A stretch of 39,622 nt of DNA from Verrucomicrobiia bacterium (GTDB lineage Bacteria; Verrucomicrobiota; Verrucomicrobiia; Limisphaerales; JADLHS01): contig WYBW01000079.1 of the NCBI GenBank assembly GCA_011525685.1, positions 1 through 39,622 on the forward strand. Direction: 5' to 3'. Below the pieces are notes generated by a model. That model searched no databases. It was given only the letters and a program-made list of their open reading frames with translations, and had not been told where the DNA came from. Each line of letters begins with the position of its first letter. The first letter of the stretch is position 1. Both the position numbers and the translations under genes were made by a program. Positions 14,721-24,093 of this stretch are shown piece after piece.

Positions 14721-16385
14721 TCACTTCGATCGCCTCAACCCCATTTTTTGCATCCGGGAAAGCAGTGTGGTGGGCTTGACGCCCAGGAGTTCCGCGGCGC
14801 CGTGCGGGCCCTTGATTTTCCAGCCGGAGTGTTCGAGCACCGCGAGCAAATTGTCCCGCTCGCGTTGCCGCATTTCCACTTCAGTGAGGAATTTTGTCCC
14901 GGGCGGAATGGGGGCTTTGGCCTGGGCTGGCGTTCCGGTGGTCGCCGGAGCGAAACCGGGCAAATCAAACTGCAACGCGCCGCCGCGGGCGAGGATGACC
15001 GCGCGTTCGATGACGTTGCGCAGTTCGCGGACGTTGCCCGGCCAGTCGTAACTCTGAAGTTGCACCACCGCGGCGCGGGTCAGCCGCGGCTTTGGGCAGC
15101 GCAACTCCTTTGCCGATACCTCGACGAAGTGTTTTGCCAGTAGCGGAATGTCATCCCGCCGCTCGCGCAACGGCGCAACCTGGATGGGGAATACATGCAA
15201 CCGGTAGTAGAGGTCTTCGCGAAATCGTCCCGCGGCCACCGCCTTTTTCAAGTCCCGATTCGTGGCGGCGATGATGCGCACATTGGCCTGGCGCGTTCGG
15301 TCGTCGCCCACGCGTTCGTACCGCTTTTCCTGCAAGACACGCAGGAGCTTGCTCTGCATTTCCAGTGGCACATCGCCAATTTCGTCCAAAAAGAGCGTGC
15401 CGCCCTCGGCGGTTTCAAACCGGCCCGCCCGGTCTTTGATCGCGCCGGTGAAGGAGCCTTTGACGTGACCGAAAAATTCGCTTTCAAAGAGTTCCTTGGG
15501 GATCGAAGCGCAATTAACGCGTACCAGCGGCCCGTCCTTGCGCTGGCTGCGCCGGTGAATCTCCCGTGCGACCAGCTCCTTGCCGGTGCCTGTCTCACCC
15601 AGGATGAGCACCGAAGCGTCGGTCGGTGCGACCAGATCAATCTGGCTGACGATCTGGCGCAGCGCCGCGCTCTGGCCGACGAGGTCGCCAAACGCGCGGG
15701 CTTCCACAACCTCTTCCTGGAGATATGCATTTTGCTGCTCGAGCTGCGCTTTGAGTCGCTGGATTTCCTCGAAAGCGCGCGCATTGGCAATCGCAGAACC
15801 GATGTGGTCGGCAAACACCCGCCCCCAAGGACGGCCTTCTTCGGGCAACCTCAGGCGGCTGAAGCCCGCGATGGCTCCGAGGATCTCGTCTCTGTAAATA
15901 ATCGGCGTCGCGCCGCAACCTCGAATCTGCTCGCGCTCCAGCCAGTCGAACCCCGCCACTTCCGCTCGATGCTGGGTCAAGTCCCGCAGGATGACCTGCT
16001 CGCCAGTGACCGCGGCTTTGCCCAGAAAGCCCGCGCCCAGCGGATTTCGCGAAGTGGGATCGTCAAAGCGGGGAGCTTCGGCTGGCGTTTTGGCCAGCGA
16101 CACTCCGCTGCCCGCGACCAAGTGGAGGCACCGGGTTTGGTCCGGACATTCCGGGCGGCGCGGGCAATGGGCGCAACGGTCGCCCGGTTCGATCAACCAC
16201 ACCTGCGCGCAAGACATGTAGGGTCGCTGTACGGCGTGGCTCACGATCTTCTGGAGCAGTTGCTCAAGGGAATGTTCGTGCGCGATGTCCAGCAGCAATT
16301 GGAGCGCAACGTTCGGATCAAACCGGCTGTCAGTATCCGATTCCATGGCAAGCACACTTTGTCGGACTTGGGCGAGATTGTCCAT
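14721..16385 (-). CDS. Sigma-54-dependent transcriptional activator (GAF - AAA+ - Fis HTH)
   Basis: This 554-residue enhancer-binding protein has a GAF sensor (about 28-205), an AAA+ domain (about 235-460) and a C-terminal Fis-type helix-turn-helix (about 512-554). The AAA+ part has Walker A GETGTGKE, the sigma-54 contact loop GSFTGA and Walker [12 protein letters not shown]. The GAF domain carries a cysteine cluster (CAHC at 71-74, C80, C86) that could bind a metal or Fe-S centre and sense redox or oxygen (inference). The layout resembles FhlA/NorR without a receiver domain. It diverges from the thioredoxin-RND operon, which has a near-consensus sigma-54 promoter, so it probably controls that operon. 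Start 16385 is preferred over the far-upstream 16562; 16346 is possible. Confidence 0.9.
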   Translation of the reverse strand: MDNLAQVRQSVLAMESDTDSRFDPNVALQLLLDIAHEHSLEQLLQKIVSHAVQRPYMSCAQVWLIEPGDRCAHCPRRPECPDQTRCLHLVAGSGVSLAKTPAEAPRFDDPTSRNPLGAGFLGKAAVTGEQVILRDLTQHRAEVAGFDWLEREQIRGCGATPIIYRDEILGAIAGFSRLRLPEEGRPWGRVFADHIGSAIANARAFEEIQRLKAQLEQQNAYLQEEVVEARAFGDLVGQSAALRQIVSQIDLVAPTDASVLILGETGTGKELVAREIHRRSQRKDGPLVRVNCASIPKELFESEFFGHVKGSFTGAIKDRAGRFETAEGGTLFLDEIGDVPLEMQSKLLRVLQEKRYERVGDDRTRQANVRIIAATNRDLKKAVAAGRFREDLYYRLHVFPIQVAPLRERRDDIPLLAKHFVEVSAKELRCPKPRLTRAAVVQLQSYDWPGNVRELRNVIERAVILARGGALQFDLPGFAPATTGTPAQAKAPIPPGTKFLTEVEMRQRERDNLLAVLEHSGWKIKGPHGAAELLGVKPTTLLSRMQKMGLRRSK

Positions 16386-16493
16386 CCCGTTCGTACGATT
16401 TCTCGGACGTTCAATTAATCGGCCCGCCTGCTTCAAGGATTGGAATCGCAACGTATGTTGAGCAGCAGCGGTTTGGAAAACACGATGGGTGAT

Positions 16494-16508
16494 GGCACGC
16501 CGGGTGCA
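16494..16508 (+). promoter_or_regulatory. Sigma-54 (-24/-12) promoter for the thioredoxin-RND operon
   Basis: TGGCACGCCGGGTGCA matches the TGGCACG-N4-TTGCA consensus except for one T to G, and the GG and GC dinucleotides are exactly 10 bp apart. Predicted transcription start is about 16519, which leaves a ~24-nt leader before the ATG at 16543. A sigma-54 activator is encoded divergently next door. Confidence 0.72.
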
Positions 16509-16542
16509 AAAGCCGGTTCGGAACGAAATCGCAGTCGAGAAT

Positions 16543-16947
16543 ATGAACGCAAACCCAAACAAAGTCGGTGTCGTCGAGGCGGGCGAGGCATCTTTCGAGG
16601 CTGAGGTCCTGAAAGTGAAGCTGCCTGTCCTCGTAGAGTTCGCGGCGGCTTGGAGTCGTCCCTGTCAGGTTCTCGATTCGGTGTTGAATGAGGTGGCAAC
16701 CGTCTGCGCGACCCGCGCCAAGGTTGTCCGCGTAAACGCCGACGACAATCCGGATCTTAGTTTGTGGTTCGGAATTCAGTCCATTCCCACTCTGCTTTAT
16801 TTCCTTGGGGGAAAAGTGCGGGACCGAATCGTCGGAACGGCCAGCAAGGAAGCGATTCTCTCCAAGCTGCAAGCCATCGCCAGGGGCGGTGGTGTCCATT
16901 CTCCCACTGCTCTTCAGATCAACCAACACGAGAATTCTGGCTCTTAA
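16543..16947 (+). CDS. Thioredoxin-like protein with Ser replacing the first active-site Cys
   Basis: The 134-residue product has a thioredoxin fold: VLVEFAAAWSRPCQVLDSVL is the active-site region, followed by VVRVNADDNPDL and IQSIPTLLYFLGGK with the cis-proline. The active site reads WSRPC instead of WCGPC, so the attacking cysteine is missing and ordinary disulfide reductase activity is unlikely. It may act as a binding partner, or through its single Cys. No signal peptide is seen, so it should be cytosolic. I chose ATG 16543 because the predicted sigma-54 start site (about 16519) excludes the longer frame from 16489. One base separates its stop from the next ATG, so it is the first gene of the RND operon. 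Confidence 0.82.
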   Translation: MNANPNKVGVVEAGEASFEAEVLKVKLPVLVEFAAAWSRPCQVLDSVLNEVATVCATRAKVVRVNADDNPDLSLWFGIQSIPTLLYFLGGKVRDRIVGTASKEAILSKLQAIARGGGVHSPTALQINQHENSGS

Positions 16948-16948
16948 C

Positions 16949-18130
16949 ATGAAGTCTAAACCCCAACTACTGATTTTGATCTCTGCCTCCGTGGCGTTGA
17001 CAGCCTGCTCGCGATCCGCAGCACCACCGCCGGCCGCGCCGCCGCAGGTCGCCACGGTGACAGTTGCCCGGCAATCCCTCGCGTTGACCACCGAGCTGCC
17101 CGGGCGCACTGCGCCCTATCGCATCGCGGAAATCCGGCCACAGGTTAACGGGCTCATTCAAAAGCGCCTGTTCACCGAGGGCGCGGAGGTGCAGGAAGGC
17201 CAGGCGCTTTACCAGATTGACCCGGCACCGTTTCAGGCCGCGCTGGATAACGCGAAGGCCGCGCTTGGCCGGGCGGAGGCGAATCTTCCAGCCATCCAGT
17301 CCCGAGTGAATCGCTACCGGCAGGCGCTGGCTGAAAAGGCCGTGAGTCAGCAGGACTTCGATGATGCTGAGGCAGCGTTGAAGCAAGCCGAAGCCGATGT
17401 TCAGTATTACCGGGCGATGGTCGAGACGGCGCGCATCAATCTGAATTACGCCACCGTCGTTTCGCCCATCTCGGGTCGCATCGGCGCTTCGACGGTGACG
17501 GATGGTGCGATCGTAACCGCCTATCAACCCGTCTCGTTGGCGACGATCCAACAACTTGATCCCATTTATGTGGACGTGACGCAATCCAGCACCGATTTGC
17601 TGCGCCTGCAACGTCGTTTGCAGGAAGGGCAGCTCCGCCGCGGGGGCACCAACGCGAGTGACGTGGAACTCATCCTGCCGGACGGCACGAAGTATCCTTT
17701 GACCGGGAAGCTCCAGTTCCGCGACGTCTCCGTGGACCCCACGACCGCGTCGGTGACTCTCCGTATGGTGTTTCCCAATCCGGATGGCGTCTTGCTGCCG
17801 GGCATGTTTGTTCGCGCGGTGGTGAAAGAAGGCGAGAACGATGACGCGATTCTGATTCCCCAGCAAACCGTGGCTCGCGACCCGAAAGGAAACCCGTTTG
17901 TGCTGCTCGTGGACGCGAACGGCAAGGTGGAACAGCGAAAACTCACGCTGGATCGCGCCATCAAAGATCAATGGCTTGTAAGCTCAGGTCTCGCGCCCGG
18001 CGACCGCGTGATCGCGGAGGGAATGCAGAAGGTTCGCGCCGGTGTGGCGGTGAAGGAAGTGCCACTGGCGGGTGGTCAAAAACCGGTTGCCAGTGCCACC
18101 AGCTCAATCATCACCGCCAGATCATACTGA
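16949..18130 (+). CDS. RND efflux periplasmic adaptor lipoprotein (AcrA/MexA family)
   Basis: The 393-residue membrane-fusion protein links an inner-membrane RND pump to an outer-membrane channel. It has a lipoprotein signal with lipobox LTAC (Cys20), then the lipoyl/barrel-sandwich halves (RPQVNGLIQKRLFTEGAEVQ and later VVSPISGRIGAS). These surround an alpha-hairpin rich in Ala/Gln/Glu (about 95-170). A beta-barrel and C-terminal domain follow (LPGMFVRAVV, IPQQTVARDPKG). It is adjacent to its pump and outer-membrane factor. Substrates cannot be told from sequence. Confidence 0.93.
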   Translation: MKSKPQLLILISASVALTACSRSAAPPPAAPPQVATVTVARQSLALTTELPGRTAPYRIAEIRPQVNGLIQKRLFTEGAEVQEGQALYQIDPAPFQAALDNAKAALGRAEANLPAIQSRVNRYRQALAEKAVSQQDFDDAEAALKQAEADVQYYRAMVETARINLNYATVVSPISGRIGASTVTDGAIVTAYQPVSLATIQQLDPIYVDVTQSSTDLLRLQRRLQEGQLRRGGTNASDVELILPDGTKYPLTGKLQFRDVSVDPTTASVTLRMVFPNPDGVLLPGMFVRAVVKEGENDDAILIPQQTVARDPKGNPFVLLVDANGKVEQRKLTLDRAIKDQWLVSSGLAPGDRVIAEGMQKVRAGVAVKEVPLAGGQKPVASATSSIITARSY

Positions 18131-18143
18131 GGGAGCCGCTTCT

Positions 18144-21100
18144 ATGTTGTCCCGATTCTTCCTCAAACGTCCGGTCTTTGCCTGGGTGATCGCCATCGTC
18201 CTGATGGTGGCGGGGCTGTTGGCGATTCACTTCCTGCCCATCTCGCAATATCCGCCCATCGCGCCGCCGTCCATCGCCATCCAGGCCTTCTATCCGGGCG
18301 CGTCGGCTGAGACGGTCGAGAACAGCGTTACTCAGATCATCGAGCAAAAGATGACCGGCTTCGACAAGATGCTCTACCTTTCGGCGACCAGCGATTCAGC
18401 CGGCGCCTCGCGCGTGGAACTGACTTTTGCTCCCGGCACGGATCCCGACCTCGCTTGGGCGCAGGTTCAAAACAAACTTCAACTCGCCATGGCAAGCCTG
18501 CCGGAAGTGGTCCAGCGCGCCGGCGTCAAGGTCAGCAAGAGCACGCGGAACTGGCTGATGATTGTGGGGCTGATCTCCGAGGACGGGAGCATGGATGGAG
18601 ATGACTTGCGGGACTACGCCCAATCCAACCTGGAGAAAGTGTTGTCGCGGGTTCCGGGGGTTGGAGAGGTCGAAATCTTTGGCGGCCAGTACGCCATGCG
18701 CATCTGGGTTAATCCCGACAACCTGACGGATTACCAGATGACGATGCAGGATGTGGTCGCCGCGCTGCGCGCCTACAACGTGGAAGTGTCCGCCGGCCAG
18801 TTCGGCGGGGTGCCGGCGGTCGAAGGCCAGCGCCTGAATGCCGCCATCATCGTGCAGAGCCTGCTCAAGACGCCCGATGAGTTTGCCAACATTCCGCTGC
18901 GCACCAACCCCGACGGATCCATTGTTCGCATCAAGGATATTGGCCGCGCGGAAATAGGGACGGACACCTACGACATCGTCGCCTACTACAATCGCGAACC
19001 CGGCATCGGCAACGGCAAGCCTTCCGCGGCGCTGGCCATCCGGCAGGCGGCCGGCGCCAATGCGCTGGAGACCGCCGACAACGTTCGCGCGAAGCTCGAG
19101 GAGATGAGCCACTTCTTTCCGCCCGGGATGAAGGTGGTTTATCCTTATGACACCACGCCGTTCGTGAAAGTCGCCATCAACGAGGTCGTCAAGACGCTCG
19201 TCGAGGCGATCATCCTCGTCTTTCTGGTGATGTATCTGTTCATGGGCAACCTGCGCGCCACCTTGATCCCGACGATTGCCGTGCCGGTGGTGATTCTCGG
19301 AACATTCGCGGTGCTGGGCATCTTCGGTTTCTCGATCAACATGCTGACCATGTTCGCCATGGTGCTGGCGATCGGTTTGCTCGTGGATGATGCCATCGTG
19401 GTGGTGGAAAACGTCGAGCGCATCATGAGTGAGGAAGGGCTTTCGCCGTTTGAAGCCACGCGCAAATCCATGGATCAAATCACTCCTGCGTTGATCGGCA
19501 TCGGCCTGGTGCTCTCGGCGGTGTTCGGGCCGATGGCGTTTTTCGCCGGTTCCACGGGCGTCATTTACCGGCAGTTCTCGGTGACCATCATTGCGGCGAT
19601 GCTGCTTTCCGTGTTGGTGGCTTTGATTCTGACGCCGGTCCTGTGCGCCTCCTTCTTGAAGCCCGTGCCCAAGGGACATCAACCCGCAGAAGGCGGCATC
19701 TGGTTCTTGCGACCGTTCTTCCGCTGGTTTGACCGTCTTTTCTTTCAGGCGCGCGACCGATATCTGCAGTTGGTGGGGCATTCACTGGCCCGCAGGCTGA
19801 GATACGGCGTCATCTTCATCTTGATTGTGGGCGTCATGGCGTTCCTGTTCCACCGCATGCCCACGGCCTACCTGCCGGACGAGGACCAGGGAATCATGAT
19901 GGTCATGACCCTGCTGCCCGCCAACGCGACCCTCGAACAAACCAAAGCTGTGATGGCGGATGTCAAAAACTACTTCCTGAGCGAGGAGAAGGACGCGGTC
20001 GAATCAATGATGACCGTTTCCGGCGTCAGCTTCTCGGGTCGGGGACAAAACACCGGCCTCGCCTTTGTCCGGCTCAAGGATTGGAACCTCCGGAACCGGT
20101 CCGACCTGAAGGTCGGCGCGATTGCCGCCCGGGCAACGATCAAGTTTTCGCAGATTCGCAACGCCATGGTGTTCGCTTTCGCGCCACCCGCGGTGGTGGA
20201 ACTCGGCCAGGCGAAGGGTTTTGATTTTCAGTTACTCGACCGTGGCGGTCTGGGTCACGAACTGTTGATGGCCGCGCGCAATCAGCTTCTGGGCATGGCG
20301 GCAACCAACGCCGCGCTGACCAAGGTCCGGCCCAACGGATTGGAAGACGTGCCCGAATATCGCGTGGACGTGGATTGGGAAAAGGCGGGTGCGCTCGGCA
20401 TCCCCATCACTTCGATTCACGATACCATCTCGGCGGCGTTCGGCAGCGCCTACGTCAATGACTTCATCCAAGGCGGTCGCGTCAAACGCGTCTATGCCCA
20501 AGCGGACGCCCCCTACCGCATGTTGCCGCACGACTTGGAACGGCTCTACGTGCGCAACAGCAAGGGCAAAATGGTGCCATTCTCCTCCTTCGCTTCCGGG
20601 CACTGGACGTCTGGTTCGCCCAAGCTCGAACGCTTCAATGGCTTTCCCTCGCTCAATATCCTCGGCGAGTCTGCGCCTGGGCGAAGTTCAGGCGAAGCGA
20701 TGGCCGCGATGGAAAGTTTCGTTGCAAAGCTGCCGCAGGGAATTGGGTTCGACTGGCAGGGGCTTTCCTATCAGGAACGTCAGGCTGGCGCGCAAACCGC
20801 TCCACTCTACGCCTTCTCCATCCTGGTGATCTTCCTGTGTCTGGCGGCACTCTACGAGAGTTGGCCCATCCCGATCTCCATTCTCCTGACACTGCCGCTG
20901 GGTGCCATCGGCGGGGTGATCGCCTCCAGCTTGGTCGGCTTGCCCAACGACGTGTATTTTCAGATCGGGCTGCTGACCACGCTCGGGCTCACGACCAAGA
21001 ACGCCATCCTCATCGTGCAATTTGCCAAAGCCCGCGTGGAAGATGGCATGGGCCTGATCGAAGCAACGTTGGAGGGCGCGAAACTGCGCCTGCGCCCGAT

Positions 21101-21338
21101 CATCATGACTTCCTTGGCCTTCGGCTTCGGTGTCCTGCCGTTGGCGCTGGCCAGTGGCGCCGGCGCCGGCGCGCAACGAGCCATCGGCATCGCGGTCGTG
21201 GGCGGCGTGGTGACTTCGACATTCCTGGTGACCGTTTTTGCGCCGCTTTTCTTTGTGCTGATCGAAAGCGCTTTTCGCAAGCGCACCAAGCAACCTTCGG
21301 AAATGCCTGTGCTAACTCCATCGCCGGAGGCGACCTGA
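18144..21338 (+). CDS. RND multidrug efflux permease, HAE1 family (AcrB/MexB-like)
   Basis: This is a 1064-residue inner-membrane drug/proton antiporter. It begins MLSRFFLKRPVFAWVIAI, typical of the family. It has the proton-relay Asp pair in helix 4 (GLLVDDAIVVVENVERIM) and the matching Lys in helix 10 (TTKNAILIVQFAK), plus two large periplasmic domains. Length is normal. GGGAG lies 9 bases upstream of the ATG at 18144, supporting that start. It follows the adaptor gene by 13 bp and its stop is one base from the next ATG. Intact proton-relay residues indicate a functional pump. Confidence 0.95.
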   Translation: MLSRFFLKRPVFAWVIAIVLMVAGLLAIHFLPISQYPPIAPPSIAIQAFYPGASAETVENSVTQIIEQKMTGFDKMLYLSATSDSAGASRVELTFAPGTDPDLAWAQVQNKLQLAMASLPEVVQRAGVKVSKSTRNWLMIVGLISEDGSMDGDDLRDYAQSNLEKVLSRVPGVGEVEIFGGQYAMRIWVNPDNLTDYQMTMQDVVAALRAYNVEVSAGQFGGVPAVEGQRLNAAIIVQSLLKTPDEFANIPLRTNPDGSIVRIKDIGRAEIGTDTYDIVAYYNREPGIGNGKPSAALAIRQAAGANALETADNVRAKLEEMSHFFPPGMKVVYPYDTTPFVKVAINEVVKTLVEAIILVFLVMYLFMGNLRATLIPTIAVPVVILGTFAVLGIFGFSINMLTMFAMVLAIGLLVDDAIVVVENVERIMSEEGLSPFEATRKSMDQITPALIGIGLVLSAVFGPMAFFAGSTGVIYRQFSVTIIAAMLLSVLVALILTPVLCASFLKPVPKGHQPAEGGIWFLRPFFRWFDRLFFQARDRYLQLVGHSLARRLRYGVIFILIVGVMAFLFHRMPTAYLPDEDQGIMMVMTLLPANATLEQTKAVMADVKNYFLSEEKDAVESMMTVSGVSFSGRGQNTGLAFVRLKDWNLRNRSDLKVGAIAARATIKFSQIRNAMVFAFAPPAVVELGQAKGFDFQLLDRGGLGHELLMAARNQLLGMAATNAALTKVRPNGLEDVPEYRVDVDWEKAGALGIPITSIHDTISAAFGSAYVNDFIQGGRVKRVYAQADAPYRMLPHDLERLYVRNSKGKMVPFSSFASGHWTSGSPKLERFNGFPSLNILGESAPGRSSGEAMAAMESFVAKLPQGIGFDWQGLSYQERQAGAQTAPLYAFSILVIFLCLAALYESWPIPISILLTLPLGAIGGVIASSLVGLPNDVYFQIGLLTTLGLTTKNAILIVQFAKARVEDGMGLIEATLEGAKLRLRPIIMTSLAFGFGVLPLALASGAGAGAQRAIGIAVVGGVVTSTFLVTVFAPLFFVLIESAFRKRTKQPSEMPVLTPSPEAT

Positions 21339-21339
21339 A

Positions 21340-23019
21340 ATGAAGACGAAGATGACTGTTTCCTCGACTTTGCTGGTTGAGCTGAGAGTCGGCACTGCCT
21401 CAACGCCTCTCCCTCACCCCGACCCTCTCAAGCTGGGAAAGGGAGAATTGTCCTCAGGTGGTTGGAGCGATGTGAGTCGGCGTTGGCAGCACGATGCCAC
21501 GAGTGACTCTGAGATCCGTTTGATGTCCCCTCTCCCAGCGGGAGAGGGTCAGGGTGAGGGAGAATTGGCTGGATTCAAGAACACGCTATTGCAACCCGCA
21601 GGCTCAACGCACCGATCCTTCATTCGGTTAATTCTCTCTTTGGTGAGTGTCGCTTTCATTGGAACTGGTTGCACCCTGGCGCCGAAATACACCCGGCCCG
21701 CGGCGCCTGTTCCCACCGCTTGGCCCACTGGCGTCGCGTACGGCGAAACACAAACCGCCACCAACGTTCCCATCGCATCCGACCTCGGATGGCAGGAGTT
21801 TTTCACGGACGAGAAGTTGCAGGAAGTCATCGGCCTGGCCCTGGCGAACAACCGCGACCTGCGGCTGGCCGCATTGAACGTCGAACGCGCCCGAGCGCTG
21901 TATGGCATTCAACGAGCCGAACTGTTTCCCGTCCTCAACGCCAACGGCACCGGCAACAAAGCCCGCGTGCCGGCCGACCTTTCAAGCAGTGGCAGCCGCC
22001 AGACGGTCGAACGTTACGACGCCAATCTTGGCGTGGCGGCGTGGGAAATTGATTTCTTTGGCCGCATCCGCAGTTTGAAGGACAGCGCCCTCGAAGCTTA
22101 CCTCGGCACCGAGCAGGCTCGCCGCAGCGCGCAAATCCTGTTGGTGTCCTCGGTTGCCCAATCTTATCTGGCGCTGGCCGCCGACCGCGAGGCGCTGAAC
22201 CTGGCTGAAACGACGCTGGCCGCCCAGCAATCCTCCTACGACCTGATCAAACGGCGCTTTGAACTTGGCCTCGTGGCGGAGTTGGACTTGCTCCGGGCCC
22301 AGACGCCACTCGAAGTGGCGCGAAGGGATGTCGCCATCTACCGGCAACGAGTGGCGCTGGACGAGAATGCGCTGAATCTTCTGGTGGGTGGGCCAGTGCC
22401 GCCTGAGCTTCTGCCTGACGCATTGGACAAGGTCAGTCCACCGCACGAAATGACCGCCGGGTTATCTTCCGAAGTCCTGTTGCGCCGACCGGATGTCCTG
22501 CAGGCCGAACATCAACTCAAAGCCGCCAATGCCGATATCGGCGCCGCGCGCGCGGCTTTCTTCCCGCGCATTTCGCTGACCGCGGCGATGGGCACCGCCA
22601 GCAGCGACCTGTCGGGGTTGTTCCAATCCGGCTCGGGAGCGTGGAACTACGCGCCGCAAATCGTCATGCCGATTTTTGACGCGCGCACCTGGTCCGCTCA
22701 CACTGCCGCCAAAGTGCAGCGCGAAATCGCCGTGACCCAATACGAAAAAGCGATCCAGGCCGCTTTCCGCGATGTGGCTGACGCGCTGGCCGTGCGCGGC
22801 ACGGTGGGCGCGCAAGTTGCGGCGCAGGAGTCTTTGGTGAACTCTTTCGCCGACACCTATCGCCTGGCGAATTCCCGTTTCGACAAGGGCATTGACAGCT
22901 ACCTGGGTGTGCTCGATGCGCAACGCTCCCTGTTCGCGGCGCAACAGGCGCTGGTCTTCCTCCGCCTGCAAAAGCTGGCCAACGACGTGCAACTCTACGC
23001 GGTGCTGGGTGGGGGCTGA
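21340..23019 (+). CDS. RND outer-membrane factor lipoprotein (NodT/OprM family) with repeat-derived N-terminal insertion
   Basis: This is the outer-membrane channel of the tripartite efflux system. From residue ~93 it looks normal: a hydrophobic signal (FIRLILSLVSVAFIGTG), the lipid-modified Cys111 in GCTLAPKYTRP, then two TolC-type repeats with FPRISLTAAMG and AAQQALVFLRLQKLANDVQL. The first ~92 residues are odd. They include translations of two palindromic repeats (PLPHPDPLKLGKGE, and PLPAGEGQGEGE) and place the signal sequence ~95 residues from the ATG at 21340. No ATG lies between the repeats and the signal; a TTG at about 21592 (LQPAGSTHRS) is a possible late start. Either translation begins there, or export of this protein is impaired. 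The ATG at 21340 is one base from the pump stop, as expected of the original start. Confidence 0.85.
   Translation: MKTKMTVSSTLLVELRVGTASTPLPHPDPLKLGKGELSSGGWSDVSRRWQHDATSDSEIRLMSPLPAGEGQGEGELAGFKNTLLQPAGSTHRSFIRLILSLVSVAFIGTGCTLAPKYTRPAAPVPTAWPTGVAYGETQTATNVPIASDLGWQEFFTDEKLQEVIGLALANNRDLRLAALNVERARALYGIQRAELFPVLNANGTGNKARVPADLSSSGSRQTVERYDANLGVAAWEIDFFGRIRSLKDSALEAYLGTEQARRSAQILLVSSVAQSYLALAADREALNLAETTLAAQQSSYDLIKRRFELGLVAELDLLRAQTPLEVARRDVAIYRQRVALDENALNLLVGGPVPPELLPDALDKVSPPHEMTAGLSSEVLLRRPDVLQAEHQLKAANADIGAARAAFFPRISLTAAMGTASSDLSGLFQSGSGAWNYAPQIVMPIFDARTWSAHTAAKVQREIAVTQYEKAIQAAFRDVADALAVRGTVGAQVAAQESLVNSFADTYRLANSRFDKGIDSYLGVLDAQRSLFAAQQALVFLRLQKLANDVQLYAVLGGG
21423..21548. repeat. Two G/C palindromes inside the outer-membrane factor gene
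   Basis: CCCTCTCA-AGCT-GGGAAAGGG (21423-21443) and CCCTCTCCC-AGC-GGGAGAGGG (21528-21548) each have flanking CCTCACCC or GGTGAGGGAGAATTG context. They belong to the same family as the copies at 2110, 2221 and 14611. Both are read in frame by the outer-membrane factor gene. The interval between them may have been brought in with the repeats. Confidence 0.8.
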
Positions 23020-23175
23020 AGATTGGGCGGGAGACCCATCAAGCCGCAGCCCAATTCACCCGGGTCCGGAAATCCGCCACCGCCCTCGCCCTCGAACCAT
23101 GGTCGAAGTGCATCCCGCCGTGCGGAGAAGCCGCGACGACCGGAAATCCCCTGCCTCACACTCTGACGAGGTGAC

Positions 23176-24066
23176 TCATCTTCGAGGCCCGCCCTTCGGA
23201 TCAAGGTTGGCGGCCATTTGCTCTGGTGTGACTGTTGATTGGACGCCGTCTTTCGGAATCTCAGCCTTCGCCACCCACAGAATCGCGTTGAGCACGAGCT
23301 TCCGGAATTCGTCGTTGGCCCAGTTCTTGTGGAAGTGCGCGCCGGTGAAGCCAAAGCCGCGTCCGCCGTTTGGCCGTTCCGCCGCCCAGGCCACATGCAC
23401 TGGCTCGCCCCGGGCCACAATGCCGCGCACGGTAGGATTGCCGGAGTGGGGCCCGTCATTCCGATTGGTCGTGCTGCCATCCGGAACGGCGGAGAGAATC
23501 GGCGTCACGCCGTTCATGCCTTCGCGGAAGCGCATGTTGAAGTACCATTCGTCGCGGATCTTGAACGGGTTTACGCCCTGGGTAATCGGGTGCTTGGGCA
23601 ACTTGTTGAAGTCGCCGTCCCAATGCGGGTTGACTGACCAATGGATCTCAAACGCGCCGCCAATCCAGTCAAGGAACTCCTTCTGCCCCTTCTCCTTGGT
23701 CGGCTCGCAGGCGTAATGAATCGCCGCCAGCCCGACGCCCTTGTCCATCAACGCGCCGATGGTCTGGAGCCGGTCACCTTGAAGAAACGGATGGCCGCCA
23801 CCACCATCGGCGTAGATTACGACCGCCGCCGCCCCCTCAAAAGCGGCAGCCGGGTTGTCGGGCCAGCCGTTGCTGTAAACGACCGAGGTGACGCCTTTGA
23901 CGTTGTCCAGGCAGGCTTTGAGCAGCAGGCAGCCCGCGCGATGTTCATGTTCGCCGGGACCGTGGCTGGGCCGGCCAGCGATGAAGACGATTTTCTTGTC
24001 GGCGGCGGTGGTGGTCACCGCACCCAACACCAGTAACAGGAGAATTGCCAGATTTGACTTTTTCAT
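23176..24066 (-). CDS. Secreted ThuA-like domain protein
   Basis: The 296-residue product has a signal peptide (MKKSNLAILLLLVLGAVTTTAA) and then a ThuA/type 1 glutamine amidotransferase-like fold. KKIVFIAGRPSHGPGEHEH is near the start, with GVGLAAIHYACEPTK, WIGGAFEIHWSV and FTGAHFHKNWAND further on. ThuA-like proteins occur widely in Planctomycetota/Verrucomicrobiota carbohydrate loci; their chemistry is poorly defined. It is the last of three genes on the same strand, 27 bp after the DUF1080 gene, and probably works in the periplasm on keto-sugars or glycosides (inference). A 156-bp gap to the convergent outer-membrane factor gene shows no clear terminator. Confidence 0.85.
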   Translation of the reverse strand: MKKSNLAILLLLVLGAVTTTAADKKIVFIAGRPSHGPGEHEHRAGCLLLKACLDNVKGVTSVVYSNGWPDNPAAAFEGAAAVVIYADGGGGHPFLQGDRLQTIGALMDKGVGLAAIHYACEPTKEKGQKEFLDWIGGAFEIHWSVNPHWDGDFNKLPKHPITQGVNPFKIRDEWYFNMRFREGMNGVTPILSAVPDGSTTNRNDGPHSGNPTVRGIVARGEPVHVAWAAERPNGGRGFGFTGAHFHKNWANDEFRKLVLNAILWVAKAEIPKDGVQSTVTPEQMAANLDPKGGPRR

Positions 24067-24093
24067 AATCTTGATTCGCCATGGCCGGATGGC

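Noticed and set aside
18396..19781. A 461-codon minus-strand frame opposite the RND pump
   Set aside because: His/Arg/Gln-rich antisense composition; the plus strand encodes an intact RND permease.
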